NCBI GenBank assembly: GCA_030151145.1
Contig: JASLEL010000037.1
Span: forward strand, 1-10,178
Origin: Aquirhabdus sp.
Lineage (GTDB): Bacteria; Pseudomonadota; Gammaproteobacteria; Pseudomonadales; Moraxellaceae
DNA length: 10,178 nucleotides
Reading direction: 5' to 3'
Part shown: positions 1-7,103 of the stretch, in pieces
Numbering within the stretch: the stretch's first letter is position 1
Layout of the letters: each line of letters opens with the position of its first letter
Program-made: the position numbers and the translations under genes
Notes under the pieces: model-generated
Databases searched by the model: none
Seen by the model: the letters and a program-made list of their open reading frames with translations, nothing else
What the model was told of the DNA's origin: nothing

Positions 1-1071
1 GTGGAAGTAGAACGGCAAGCCATTGATCGAGGCATAACCCACCAGCACGTCAGCATTCAACGTCTGCGCTTTATTGGTCATCGCGACACGGTTGGCTTCG
101 TTATTGTTGTAATAGCTCGACGGCAGTTGACCATAGTCCGCCTCGGCCACCACGCTTGAGACCTCCTGTTTGACTTCCAGAATCACATCATCGGATGTGG
201 AGGACGATGGCCCTTCGATCAGGATGTAATAGCGCAGCTTGCCCAGACTACCGACGCCGGAGCCCATCTTCTGATGGATATCCTTGATCGTGTAGTAGCT
301 GGCGGCATATTGCTTGGAAGACGCGATGGAGCCGATATAGCTGCTCATGGCGCTGGCGATATTGTTGTAGGTAGTGCTGTTCACGGCGACCAGCGTGCCG
401 GAGATATTCTGGAAGGTACGCACACCATTGGTCACTTGGGTATATTTACTCAGGAGACTGGAACGGCTGTCATTCTTGGACGCCGTAATCGTATCCTGCA
501 CCACACCGGAAGTACTGCCGCTTTTCAACTGAAAACTCAGCTCGGCACTGCTGCCCTTGAAAGTATTCATCTGATCGACATAGGCACCGACCATGGTATT
601 GATGGCGGTCGTGATATCGCTATTGGAAATCCCATTGGCCTGCCCTGCCAGCACCATACTGGTCGCCAGACGACGCAAATCCCAGACATATTGGCCCAAA
701 TAGCCTTCATCAAAGTCATCGACGGTGAATACATTATTGCCGCCACTGTCCTGCCATGCGCCAAAGTTGCCGATATGCGCATCTCCACCCAGCCATGTAT
801 AGGCCGTCTGCGAAGTGGTATAGCTCGACGCTGGCAAAGTCTGCATATCCTGATAGAAGATATGATCGGAGCCGCGATAGAAATTAAACGCACTGGCCGA
901 CATGGTAGACATCTTGGTCGCAAGGTCCGCGCTGTCGGTCGCAGCAAAAGGATGATTGTAATTATAAACCTGACTCACCACCCAGCTTGAGCGTGAGGTC
1001 GCCGCATGTGCCGACACGCCCAATACCAGCGCCGCGCAAGCGATTACACGCGTAAACCCATAGACAGACAT
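1..1071 (-). CDS. DUF2252 family protein, exported, 3' end cut by window edge
   Basis: The frame is open from ATG at 1071 to the window edge (357 codons, no stop), so the C-terminus is missing, probably by tens of residues given the family's usual 400-480. An AGGGGAAG ribosome site precedes the ATG. Residues 1-23 form a Sec signal peptide (hydrophobic ACAALVLGV, then AHA cleavage site), so the protein is probably periplasmic. DUF2252 hallmarks are FNFYRGSDHIFYQD (62-75), GGDAHIGNFG (95-104), VDDFDEG (117-123), YVWDLRRLATS (128-138) and KMGSGVGSLGKLRYY (268-282). The family is uncharacterised; its GDxHxxN and DD-type motifs recall aminoglycoside phosphotransferase/HipA-like kinase folds. Catalytic activity is not established, and an exported kinase-like fold is odd because ATP is scarce in the periplasm. 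Family assignment is confident; function is unknown. Confidence 0.9.
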   Translation of the reverse strand, partial: MSVYGFTRVIACAALVLGVSAHAATSRSSWVVSQVYNYNHPFAATDSADLATKMSTMSASAFNFYRGSDHIFYQDMQTLPASSYTTSQTAYTWLGGDAHIGNFGAWQDSGGNNVFTVDDFDEGYLGQYVWDLRRLATSMVLAGQANGISNSDITTAINTMVGAYVDQMNTFKGSSAELSFQLKSGSTSGVVQDTITASKNDSRSSLLSKYTQVTNGVRTFQNISGTLVAVNSTTYNNIASAMSSYIGSIASSKQYAASYYTIKDIHQKMGSGVGSLGKLRYYILIEGPSSSTSDDVILEVKQEVSSVVAEADYGQLPSSYYNNNEANRVAMTNKAQTLNADVLVGYASINGLPFYFH

Positions 1072-1170
1072 CGCACTTCCCCTTTTTTTAAGTAAAAACA
1101 GAAAGCGCGATTTCAGCATCAGCACATGACATCTTGATGTAAAGAACATCAGATAAACACAAAAAATCCA

Positions 1171-1232
1171 CATCAACCAAACAAAGCATTCATCGACATA
1201 TCATCGACCGATAAGCCCAGCAGCCATCGACA
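1171..1232. promoter_or_regulatory. Phased direct repeats CATCGAC upstream of the DUF2252 gene
   Basis: Plus-strand copies CATCGACA (1191-1198), CATCGACC (1202-1209) and CATCGACA (1225-1232), plus a degenerate CATCAACC (1171-1178), start 20, 11 and 23 bp apart. These spacings are close to two, one and two helical turns, so the copies lie on one face of the DNA. OmpR/PhoB-type regulators bind 11-bp-spaced direct repeats. Regulation of the gene starting at 1071 is inferred. A clear -10 element between the repeats and the gene was not found. Confidence 0.35.
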
Positions 1233-1243
1233 AAAACCGAGAC

Positions 1244-1272
1244 AAAAAAAAGTCCGCCGGGGGAGGCGGACT
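1244..1272 (-). terminator. Rho-independent terminator on the minus strand with no gene in front of it
   Basis: An 8-bp GC-rich stem, AGTCCGCC (1251-1258) with GGCGGACT (1265-1272) and a 6-nt loop, is followed on the minus strand by an eight-T run. The plus-strand flank is purine-rich, so it works only for minus-strand RNA. No convincing minus-strand gene lies between it and 1682, and transcripts from the M16 protease should already stop at 2554-2580. It therefore implies an unannotated transcript. Confidence 0.75.
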
Positions 1273-1423
1273 GGAAAAGGGAGTTCTTACGATTTGTCTT
1301 TGGGGGACATGTTCAGTATACGGATTCAAGGCCTTGATACTGTTATGAGGCTGTTTCAGCCGTGTAAGTTCATGTCACTAATGTATGGCTCGTTATACAG
1401 GATGAGCCTAGTGTGTCTGAACT
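1244..1423 (-). ncRNA. Candidate small RNA (hairpins followed by terminator)
   Basis: Reading the minus strand toward the terminator, inverted repeats follow one another. The first is an extended imperfect hairpin at 1367-1423: AGTTCA/TGAACT, CACTA/TAGTG and GGCTC/GAGCC separated by bulges. Next are GGCTG-TTT-CAGCC (1349-1361) and CAGTAT/ATACTG with inner CAAG/CTTG (1314-1342). The terminator ends the series. Reading frames here are very short, for example a 7-codon one starting with MSPKDKS. The 5' end is unknown. A TATAAC hexamer on the minus strand at 1392-1397 could be a -10 box, which would start the RNA near 1385 and leave the first hairpin as DNA or operator structure. I recognise no known RNA family. 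The upstream rest of the gap (1424-1632) shows nothing else that I can support. Confidence 0.35.
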
Positions 1424-1632
1424 GTCATAGGCAGGTCACCATTGATACAAATCGCCGGCATGGTATGAGATAAAGATTGCACACCCTCACACCGTTTGTG
1501 CTTACTGACAAACCATACTGTCAAATTTGCCCAAATGCCCGCTTGAGAATGTGAGCTTTCGCCATAGGCATCTGAAGCCCGCGCGCTCATGATAAAGAGG
1601 ACAAAAATTAGGCAACCCGTACCGCCTATGCG

Positions 1633-1653
1633 GGATATTCATGAGGAATATCC
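1633..1653. promoter_or_regulatory. Perfect hairpin/operator-like inverted repeat before the diiron-like gene
   Basis: GGATATTC (1633-1640) and GAATATCC (1646-1653) form a perfect 8-bp inverted repeat around a 5-nt centre, ATGAG. It ends about 20 bp before the TAGGAG ribosome site of the gene at 1683. It could be an mRNA hairpin in the leader or a dimeric-repressor operator. It has no T-run, so it is not a terminator. Confidence 0.4.
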
Positions 1654-1682
1654 GTCGGCAGCCCGGGATTTAGGAGTACAGC

Positions 1683-2534
1683 ATGACCGCGATCATGACC
1701 CCAACCACCGCACCCAAGCAGAAAGCCAAAGGCATTACGGTGCGCCGACCTTTTTTTAAGCCTAAAAAAATCTCGCGCTATTACTTTGCCCGTTCGCCGT
1801 TTGCCTCGCATCTGTTGACCGCGATGTCGGCCACTTTCCCGATCGGTGAGCAGTTCTTTGTGCATAGCGTACGCAATGTCCGCGAGCGCGTCGTGGATGA
1901 TCCTCAGTTGCAGGCGCAGATCTCGGCCTTTATCGGTCAGGAAGCCATGCATTCTCAGGCGCACGGTCAGTTTAATGATTCATGGCGTCGTGACGACTAT
2001 CAGCTCGATGGCATCATGGCCATGCTGGCGCGCGAAGATAAACGCATCAAAGAAATTCCGGCCCGCTATCAGCTTGCCATCACCTGCGCCTTTGAGCATT
2101 TTACCGCGATGCTGGGTGAATACATGCTGAGCCATCCCGAACTGATCGATACCTTTGATGAAGAAGCCAAAAACCTGTGGATCTGGCATGCCATCGAGGA
2201 ATCCGAACACAAGAGCGTGGCCTACGATGTCTACCAGCATGTCTTTGACGACCTGAAAGTCCGCCGTCGCATGATGCGGGTGGTGACGACCGCGTTCTTC
2301 TCGATCATGGGCTATGGTACATGGCAGCTCTTGTGGCAAGACCGCAGGCATAGCCTGCCGCATATCCGGGACAATCTGCGCGGTATCGGCTTTCTCGCCA
2401 AGATGGTCGTGACCTTGCTGCCGGAGTATCTGGAATACTACAAAGCCGACTTTCATCCGGCCCAGCGTGACCGCACTGCCCTGCTCAACCAGTGGCGCGG
2501 CTATCTGGATCAGCGTATGGCGGCTGCGGCGTAA
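1683..2534 (+). CDS. PF10118 'predicted metal-dependent hydrolase', ferritin-like diiron candidate
   Basis: This 283-aa protein starts at an ATG preceded by TAGGAG with normal spacing. It matches the PF10118 family by SRYYFARSPF..FPIGEQFF (31-59), GQEAMHSQAH (85-94), FEHFTAMLGEYM (138-149) and WIWHAIEESEHKSVAYDVY (166-184). The family name says hydrolase, but the acidic and histidine residues are spaced like a four-helix diiron centre: E56, E87xxH90, E138, E173xxH176. The E56-E87 and E138-E173 gaps (31 and 35) fit the usual pairs of ferritin-like helices. No signal peptide is present; the N-terminus is basic (KQKAK..RRPFFKPKK), and segments around 198-217 and 233-247 are hydrophobic enough for membrane association. 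It is a single-gene unit, convergent with the M16 protease gene. An oxidative role, for example on a lipid, is inference only. Confidence 0.88.
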   Translation: MTAIMTPTTAPKQKAKGITVRRPFFKPKKISRYYFARSPFASHLLTAMSATFPIGEQFFVHSVRNVRERVVDDPQLQAQISAFIGQEAMHSQAHGQFNDSWRRDDYQLDGIMAMLAREDKRIKEIPARYQLAITCAFEHFTAMLGEYMLSHPELIDTFDEEAKNLWIWHAIEESEHKSVAYDVYQHVFDDLKVRRRMMRVVTTAFFSIMGYGTWQLLWQDRRHSLPHIRDNLRGIGFLAKMVVTLLPEYLEYYKADFHPAQRDRTALLNQWRGYLDQRMAAAA

Positions 2535-2553
2535 AGACATACTAGACATCAAG

Positions 2554-2580
2554 AAAAGACCACCATGACGGTGGTCTTTT
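2554..2580. terminator. Bidirectional terminator between convergent genes
   Basis: An 11-bp stem, AAAAGACCACC (2554-2564) with GGTGGTCTTTT (2570-2580), encloses a 5-nt loop. It has A/T runs on both sides, so it can stop the plus-strand gene ending at 2534 and the minus-strand protease gene ending at 2623. Confidence 0.85.
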
Positions 2581-2622
2581 GTTATGAATCTCACACATCC
2601 TCAGCAGAAACACCTTGCGGCA

Positions 2623-5457
2623 TCACGGTGCGTGCTTGGCTTCAGCAATAATGGTCACCGGCATTTGGTCATGGATATAGTGCGCGAATAGCGCCTGCAC
2701 ATCGGCAGCCGTGACTGACTGCAGACCCGACTGCGCATCAACGATCAGACTTTTGGCGCGCGGATCGCGCAGTACACGGGGCAGCATGGCATCCCAGTAG
2801 GCATTGGTTTCCATTGCCTTGCCCTGGGCCGCCACCATGGGTACCTTTGCGCGGACCAGTTCGTCCGCGCTGACCGGGGTCGTGGTCAGATTCAGTATCT
2901 CCTGATCCAGCAGATGGCGGAAGGCGTCAAAATTGGCCGGTGGCGTCTCCAGCATCACATTCAGATAACCTCGCCCAGGCAAGTCCGCAGATGATAAAGC
3001 GGTACTGCGCGGGGCATAGGTCATGCCGAATTGCTCCCGGGCCGTTTCCTGCAGCCGGGTCTGTAGGATGGCAGCGGCGACATTGGCCACATGATTCAGA
3101 TGCGGATCGGCAAAATAATCAGGCAGTGCCCAGTATTCACCATATACCGCCTGATCAGCACGACCACCATGCATGACGACATACGGCTCTGCCCGCCCCA
3201 CCGGCAGACCGAGATGTATCGCAGGCACAGGCGCAAGCGACTGGATGTCCCCGGCACCAAACGTGTCTTGCACCGCGGCAATCGCACGACCCACCGAAAT
3301 TTCTCCCACCACAGTCACATCGGCAGGGCCTGCCAATGCCTTATTGAGCAACAGCGGCAGATCGGTCGCTTGCGTCTGTGCGATCGCGCTGGCATCAGGA
3401 ATCTCGACATAGCGCGCATCATTCCCAAAGGTGAGCCGTTGGGCTTCACGACTGTAGACCGTGCTGGGGCTGGCATCCAGTTGACCTCGGAACATGGCTT
3501 TATCAGCGTCGAGTTTGCTGGCCAATATCGGGCGATAACCGGGGTCGCGGGCGAAGGCCGCAAACAGTTGCAGTTTTTGCTCCAGATCCACCGATGCGGC
3601 CGCACCTGACATTCTAAAAGCCGTGTCATCGGCATGCAGGCTGATGTTAAAGACTTTATTCTTGGTCTGGGCCCAGCGCTCGATCTGATCCATCGACAGC
3701 TTGCCCGTCCCGCCGAGCGGCATCATATTCACTGCCCATAAGGCGTGCGCCAAGTCAGGATCAGCCCCCGTGCGACCATAGCCAAAGCGGACATTGACAT
3801 AGACGCTGCCTTTATCAAAGCCGGTCGACTTGACGATCAGTCGAGTGCCGTTGGCAAACTGGACGATCGTTGCATCCAGAGCCTCATCTTTGGTCCGACT
3901 CACGACCTCACTGGCGTTGCCAAAACTGCTATAGGGCCATTTGATGATGGCCTCCGCCTGATATGCCGTCAGCGGCTTGCTGTAGTCCTCAGCCAGTTGC
4001 TGCTCAAGTTGCGTCACAGGCACTGCATCACGCTGTGCCGAACGGAACAGCACGGGCCCCTCCCCGATAAAGGCGATCTTCAGCGCAGCCATGACATCAA
4101 TGATCCGGGTAGACTTATAGACACGTTCTGCCAGATACAGATCCTGCATGGGGCTGGTAATCAGTTGATCCTGATCAACGGCCTCTACCATTTGATTGGC
4201 GATATCATTGCTCTTGCGCGTCGTCATCAGCCCCGCTGCAGTTTGATATATGGCGCGAAACTGATTCTTGGCCCGCTTTAAGTCCTCGTCAGTGATCCCA
4301 CCTTCAACAACCTGCCGCTGGGTGGTGACCAGTGCATCCAATGCGGCCTGCCAATGGGCTGGTGGCGCAATCACTCCGATTTGGGTCAGTGCAGCCGCGC
4401 GGGACAGATTAGGCGTGAAGGTCGCATAGCCTGAGAGATAGGGACTATTAGGCCATGCAGACTGATCGTTAAGGCGGTTTTTGACGATGTTAAGCCCGAT
4501 CTGCTCCAACATGTATTCACGGACCACGGCTTCTGTCGCAGCCCGAGGATCTGCCTGCCGGACCCAGCTGAGTGAGATCTCATCGGGTGCACCGCCAACG
4601 ACAAACTGACTGGCCTTGACCTCCGGATTGGGGATCGCAAAACCCAAGGGCGCTGCAACCGCATCGGACTTCCAGTCGGCGTAGAGGCTCTTGATATCCT
4701 GCTCGACCTGATTCACATTGATATTGCCGACGACGATGAGGGTCGTATTGTCCGGGCGATAATTGGCCTGATAGAAACGGCGCAATTGCGCTGCTGTGGC
4801 GGTCTTGATGGTATCAACCTGCCCAATCGGCCACCGCGCAAGATAGCGCGTTCCTGAGAGCGCATATTTTAAGCTGGCTTTATAGCTCTGATAGCTCAGG
4901 GTGTCCCTTAAACGCTCTTCAGACAAGATCACGCCCCGCTCGGCATCGACAGCGGCAGGCGTCAATGTGAGCCGATCACTGATCTCGCGAAATAGGGACA
5001 GCCCGGTATGTAGCGTCGTATCATCCACATGTGGAAAATTAAACTGATAAACGGTCTCACTCTGGGACGTCATGGCATTGGTATCCGCACCAAACGTCAG
5101 CCCCTGTCGCTGCAGCAGACGCACGATGTCACCATCGGCCATGTTGGCACTGCCACGAAACGCCATATGCTCCAGAAAATGCGCCAGTCCCTGCTCGTCG
5201 TCATGCTCAGCCATAGAACCTGAGCCGATACGCATCCGCATGCTCACCCCATCTTGTGGCATCTCGTTATGCATGATGGCATAGCGCAGGCCGTTGGGCA
5301 GGGTTCCGAAACGGACCGCAAGATCAGCACTGCGATCCGTGTAATCCTGCACCCACCGACCCGGCTGTTTCAGTAAAGGCATCTCGGCAAATACCGGCTG
5401 ACTGACGGCCAACAATACCAGACACGCCAGACGGCAGGATACAGACGACAACAACAT
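2623..5457 (-). CDS. Secreted M16 (pitrilysin/PqqL-like) zinc metalloprotease
   Basis: This 944-aa protein has a signal peptide (CRLACLVLLAVSQPVFA, about residues 8-24), so it is periplasmic or exported. The inverted M16 zinc motif HFLEH lies at 93-97: H93 and H97 bind zinc and E96 is the catalytic base. It is followed by E173 and E180 in AERGVILSE, which match the downstream glutamates of pitrilysin. The length gives two M16 halves. The N-terminal half is catalytic with an RYLARWPIG-type segment near 205-213; the C-terminal half, from about 515, lacks HxxEH, as is usual for single-chain M16 enzymes. Size and order match E. coli PqqL-type proteases, but I see no pqq or siderophore genes nearby. 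The ATG at 5457 follows GGAG with 6-nt spacing. Likely substrates are short or unfolded peptides; the actual substrate cannot be read from sequence. Confidence 0.93.
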   Translation of the reverse strand: MLLSSVSCRLACLVLLAVSQPVFAEMPLLKQPGRWVQDYTDRSADLAVRFGTLPNGLRYAIMHNEMPQDGVSMRMRIGSGSMAEHDDEQGLAHFLEHMAFRGSANMADGDIVRLLQRQGLTFGADTNAMTSQSETVYQFNFPHVDDTTLHTGLSLFREISDRLTLTPAAVDAERGVILSEERLRDTLSYQSYKASLKYALSGTRYLARWPIGQVDTIKTATAAQLRRFYQANYRPDNTTLIVVGNINVNQVEQDIKSLYADWKSDAVAAPLGFAIPNPEVKASQFVVGGAPDEISLSWVRQADPRAATEAVVREYMLEQIGLNIVKNRLNDQSAWPNSPYLSGYATFTPNLSRAAALTQIGVIAPPAHWQAALDALVTTQRQVVEGGITDEDLKRAKNQFRAIYQTAAGLMTTRKSNDIANQMVEAVDQDQLITSPMQDLYLAERVYKSTRIIDVMAALKIAFIGEGPVLFRSAQRDAVPVTQLEQQLAEDYSKPLTAYQAEAIIKWPYSSFGNASEVVSRTKDEALDATIVQFANGTRLIVKSTGFDKGSVYVNVRFGYGRTGADPDLAHALWAVNMMPLGGTGKLSMDQIERWAQTKNKVFNISLHADDTAFRMSGAAASVDLEQKLQLFAAFARDPGYRPILASKLDADKAMFRGQLDASPSTVYSREAQRLTFGNDARYVEIPDASAIAQTQATDLPLLLNKALAGPADVTVVGEISVGRAIAAVQDTFGAGDIQSLAPVPAIHLGLPVGRAEPYVVMHGGRADQAVYGEYWALPDYFADPHLNHVANVAAAILQTRLQETAREQFGMTYAPRSTALSSADLPGRGYLNVMLETPPANFDAFRHLLDQEILNLTTTPVSADELVRAKVPMVAAQGKAMETNAYWDAMLPRVLRDPRAKSLIVDAQSGLQSVTAADVQALFAHYIHDQMPVTIIAEAKHAP

Positions 5458-5592
5458 GAGTTTCTCCAGCAGACGACAAAACTGTCAGGGACAGATATAA
5501 AAACCGACCCATCCTACCGGGATTAAATGACATTTCTGCTGATCTGCGCATTAAAACCAAGCACAGCAAGAGTCAGTCATACATAGTTACAC

Positions 5593-5617
5593 GTCTCGCC
5601 TGCCGCCGTTGCGAGAC
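5593..5617. promoter_or_regulatory. Inverted repeat GTCTCGC/GCGAGAC upstream of the protease gene
   Basis: A perfect 7-bp inverted repeat (5593-5599 and 5611-5617) with an 11-bp centre lies about 140 bp upstream of the M16 protease start and directly beyond the uppP terminator. It has no T-run, so it is a possible operator or transcript hairpin. I could not define a confident promoter in 5458-5592. Confidence 0.25.
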
Positions 5618-5623
5618 ATAAAA

Positions 5624-5647
5624 AAAACCACCGCAAGCGGTGGTTTT
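5624..5647 (-). terminator. Terminator of uppP
   Basis: AAAACCACCGC (5624-5634) pairs with GCGGTGGTTTT (5637-5647); in practice this is a 10-bp stem with a CAAG loop. On the minus strand it ends in a long T run (the A run at 5621-5627), 17 nt beyond the uppP stop codon. Confidence 0.85.
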
Positions 5648-5664
5648 CCAGATTAACGTTCCGA

Positions 5665-6513
5665 TCAGGTAAACAGCAACACCACCACCGAGAACGCGAT
5701 ACAGTAGCCGCCAAACAGATACCAGCGACCATGATCCAGCCACGACGACAGCCAGCGCAGCGCAAGCAGACCTGCGCCAAAGCTGAATACCATACCGAAT
5801 AAACTCGGCAGCACCAGACCCATCAGGCCACCATCATGGCTGCTGATCGCACCAATCGCGTGTGAGCTATACAGACGATGGAACTCCTTGAGGATCACGG
5901 CAGGCGTCAGCACCACCGCCAGCGCAAAGCTGAACTCCTCGGCAGTCTTGCGCGAAATACCCAAAAACAGACCGGTCGAGATCGTCGCACCCGAGCGCGA
6001 GAAACCCCGGAACGGCAGACACAGCGCCTGTACAAAGCCGACCACCAGCGCACGACCCATGGTCACCTCACCCTGCTGCCCACGATCCAGACGCGACGAC
6101 GCGATGATCAGCACACCCGCCGAAGCCAATGCTGCCGCCATCAGTTTGCTGTTGCTAAACAGGCTCTCAATCTCAAACGTGCTTGCACCATGAAAGAAGA
6201 CATGCTTGATGAAAGACTGTAAGCCCAGACCGACCACGCCAGTGACGGCAGTGGCCGCAATCAGAAAAAGTGCCTGACGCTTAAAGGTCTCAACGGATGA
6301 GAAATAAGTCGACCGCCAGGATTTCCAGAAATACACGATGACCGCAAACATGGTGCCGGTATGCAGCATCACCAGCAGAAAGGTCATCTCTGGTGACGAC
6401 GGGTCAAGACCCATGAGTTTCTCAGCCACGATGACGTGCGCGGAACTCGATACCGGCAGCAGCTCCGCCAATCCCTGAATCACCGCCAAAATAAATACAT
6501 GTATCAGATTCAT
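5665..6513 (-). CDS. uppP: Undecaprenyl-diphosphatase (UppP/BacA family)
   Basis: This 282-aa polytopic inner-membrane protein removes a phosphate from undecaprenyl diphosphate, regenerating the C55-P carrier for peptidoglycan and surface polysaccharides. Overproduction in other species confers bacitracin resistance. The first signature, QGLAELLPVSSSAH, covers residues 13-26, with the (E/Q)xxxE pair Q13/E17 and H26. The second, LPFRGFSRSGATIST, covers 166-180, with the active-site arginine R173. The textbook PGxSRSxxT is here FRGFSRSGAT, a variant that I believe occurs in a subset of proteobacterial UppPs. Hydrophobic helices fill the rest (about 43-62, 82-99, 126-139, 192-208, 232-254, 264-281). 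The ATG at 6513 has a weak ribosome site; the nearest AAGG is about 14 nt away. It is a monocistronic unit with its own terminator. Confidence 0.94.
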   Translation of the reverse strand: MNLIHVFILAVIQGLAELLPVSSSAHVIVAEKLMGLDPSSPEMTFLLVMLHTGTMFAVIVYFWKSWRSTYFSSVETFKRQALFLIAATAVTGVVGLGLQSFIKHVFFHGASTFEIESLFSNSKLMAAALASAGVLIIASSRLDRGQQGEVTMGRALVVGFVQALCLPFRGFSRSGATISTGLFLGISRKTAEEFSFALAVVLTPAVILKEFHRLYSSHAIGAISSHDGGLMGLVLPSLFGMVFSFGAGLLALRWLSSWLDHGRWYLFGGYCIAFSVVVLLFT

Positions 6514-6622
6514 CTTCGTTGTTCTGCCTTCTTTGCATGAAATGGGAGTGCAATGCGCAGCATTCTAGCCGATTGCCATTAGCGTTAAATGAGTTTCGTG
6601 TATTAGGGTAATGGCTTCACGC

Positions 6623-6650
6623 CCTATAGTCATCTGCCCTAGTCTGACAA
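6623..6650 (-). promoter_or_regulatory. Candidate sigma70 promoter of uppP
   Basis: On the minus strand TTGTCA (6645-6650) and TATAGG (6623-6628) are 16 bp apart. This gives a leader of about 100 nt before the uppP start. The -35 lies inside an inverted repeat, GTCTGAC-AATA-GTCGGAC (6642-6659, one G-T pair), which could be an operator. A competing -10, TAGAAT nearer the gene, has a poorer -35. Confidence 0.4.
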
Positions 6651-6690
6651 TAGTCGGACAATTCCCCCAACGTACACCTTAAGCGTATAA

Positions 6691-6716
6691 AAAAACCACC
6701 GCATCCGGTGGTTTTT
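6691..6716. terminator. Terminator downstream of phnA
   Basis: An 11-bp perfect stem, AAAAACCACCG (6691-6701) with CGGTGGTTTTT (6706-6716), has a CATC loop and A/T tails on both sides. It lies 15 nt beyond the phnA stop on the minus strand and separates phnA from uppP. Confidence 0.88.
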
Positions 6717-6731
6717 AGCATCTCAGGCGAG

Positions 6732-7082
6732 TCAGGCTTTCTTGACGAATTCAGACTTCAGTTTCATGGCACCGATCCCATCGATCTTGCAATCGATATC
6801 GTGACCATCACTGGCATCCGCGATCAGACGGATATTTTTGACCTTGGTGCCAACCTTGACCACCAGCGACGAGCCTTTGACCTTCAGATCCTTGATCACG
6901 GTCACGCTGTCGCCGTCCTGTAAGGCATTGCCGTTGGCATCCTTGATGACAGTCGCCGCATCCAGTGCGGAATCATGACCATCTGTGCTCCATTCATGGC
7001 TGCATTCTGGGCAGATGTAGAGCGCACCATCCTCATAGGTGTAGACAGAGGCGCATTGCGGACACGGCGGTAGACTACTCAT
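6732..7082 (-). CDS. phnA: PhnA/YjdM family zinc-ribbon protein
   Basis: This 116-aa protein is close to the E. coli YjdM (PhnA) length. An N-terminal zinc ribbon has C7xxC10 and C24xxC27 (LPPCPQCAS..YICPECSHEW). The C-terminal SH3-like PhnA domain includes VIKDANGNALQDGDSVTVIKDLKVKGSS (46-73), GTKVKNIRL and DCKIDGIGAMKLKSEFVKK. The name reflects an old link to alkylphosphonate loci, but the E. coli protein is not part of the phn C-P lyase pathway and its function is unsettled; no phosphonate genes are here. The start at 7082 has AGGGA six bases upstream. It is expressed from its own promoter (7104-7132) and closed by its own terminator, so it is a single-gene unit. Confidence 0.93.
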   Translation of the reverse strand: MSSLPPCPQCASVYTYEDGALYICPECSHEWSTDGHDSALDAATVIKDANGNALQDGDSVTVIKDLKVKGSSLVVKVGTKVKNIRLIADASDGHDIDCKIDGIGAMKLKSEFVKKA

Positions 7083-7103
7083 GGGAAATCCCTAAAAGCA
7101 AAT

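Noticed and set aside
274..990. Plus-strand 238-codon open frame
   Set aside because: It is antisense to the DUF2252 coding region, whose protein shows clear family motifs; the plus-strand product is composition-driven (His/Gly/Ile/Thr-rich) with no recognisable domain.
1326..1337. 12-bp perfect palindrome TCAAGGCCTTGA as a protein-binding site
   Set aside because: It can equally be part of the 1314-1342 RNA hairpin in the candidate small RNA; there is no basis to call it a separate operator.
1408..1590. Minus-strand 60-codon frame in the 1072-1682 gap
   Set aside because: It has no ribosome site and no recognisable motif, and it overlaps the inverted repeats. It could be the missing gene for the orphan terminator, but nothing supports translation.
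1626..1964. Minus-strand 112-codon frame overlapping the PF10118 start
   Set aside because: It is antisense to the conserved N-terminus of the real gene and has no domain.
3745..4281. Plus-strand 178-codon frame, and a similar one at 3091-3609
   Set aside because: Both are antisense to the M16 protease gene, which is complete and motif-rich; these are shadow frames.
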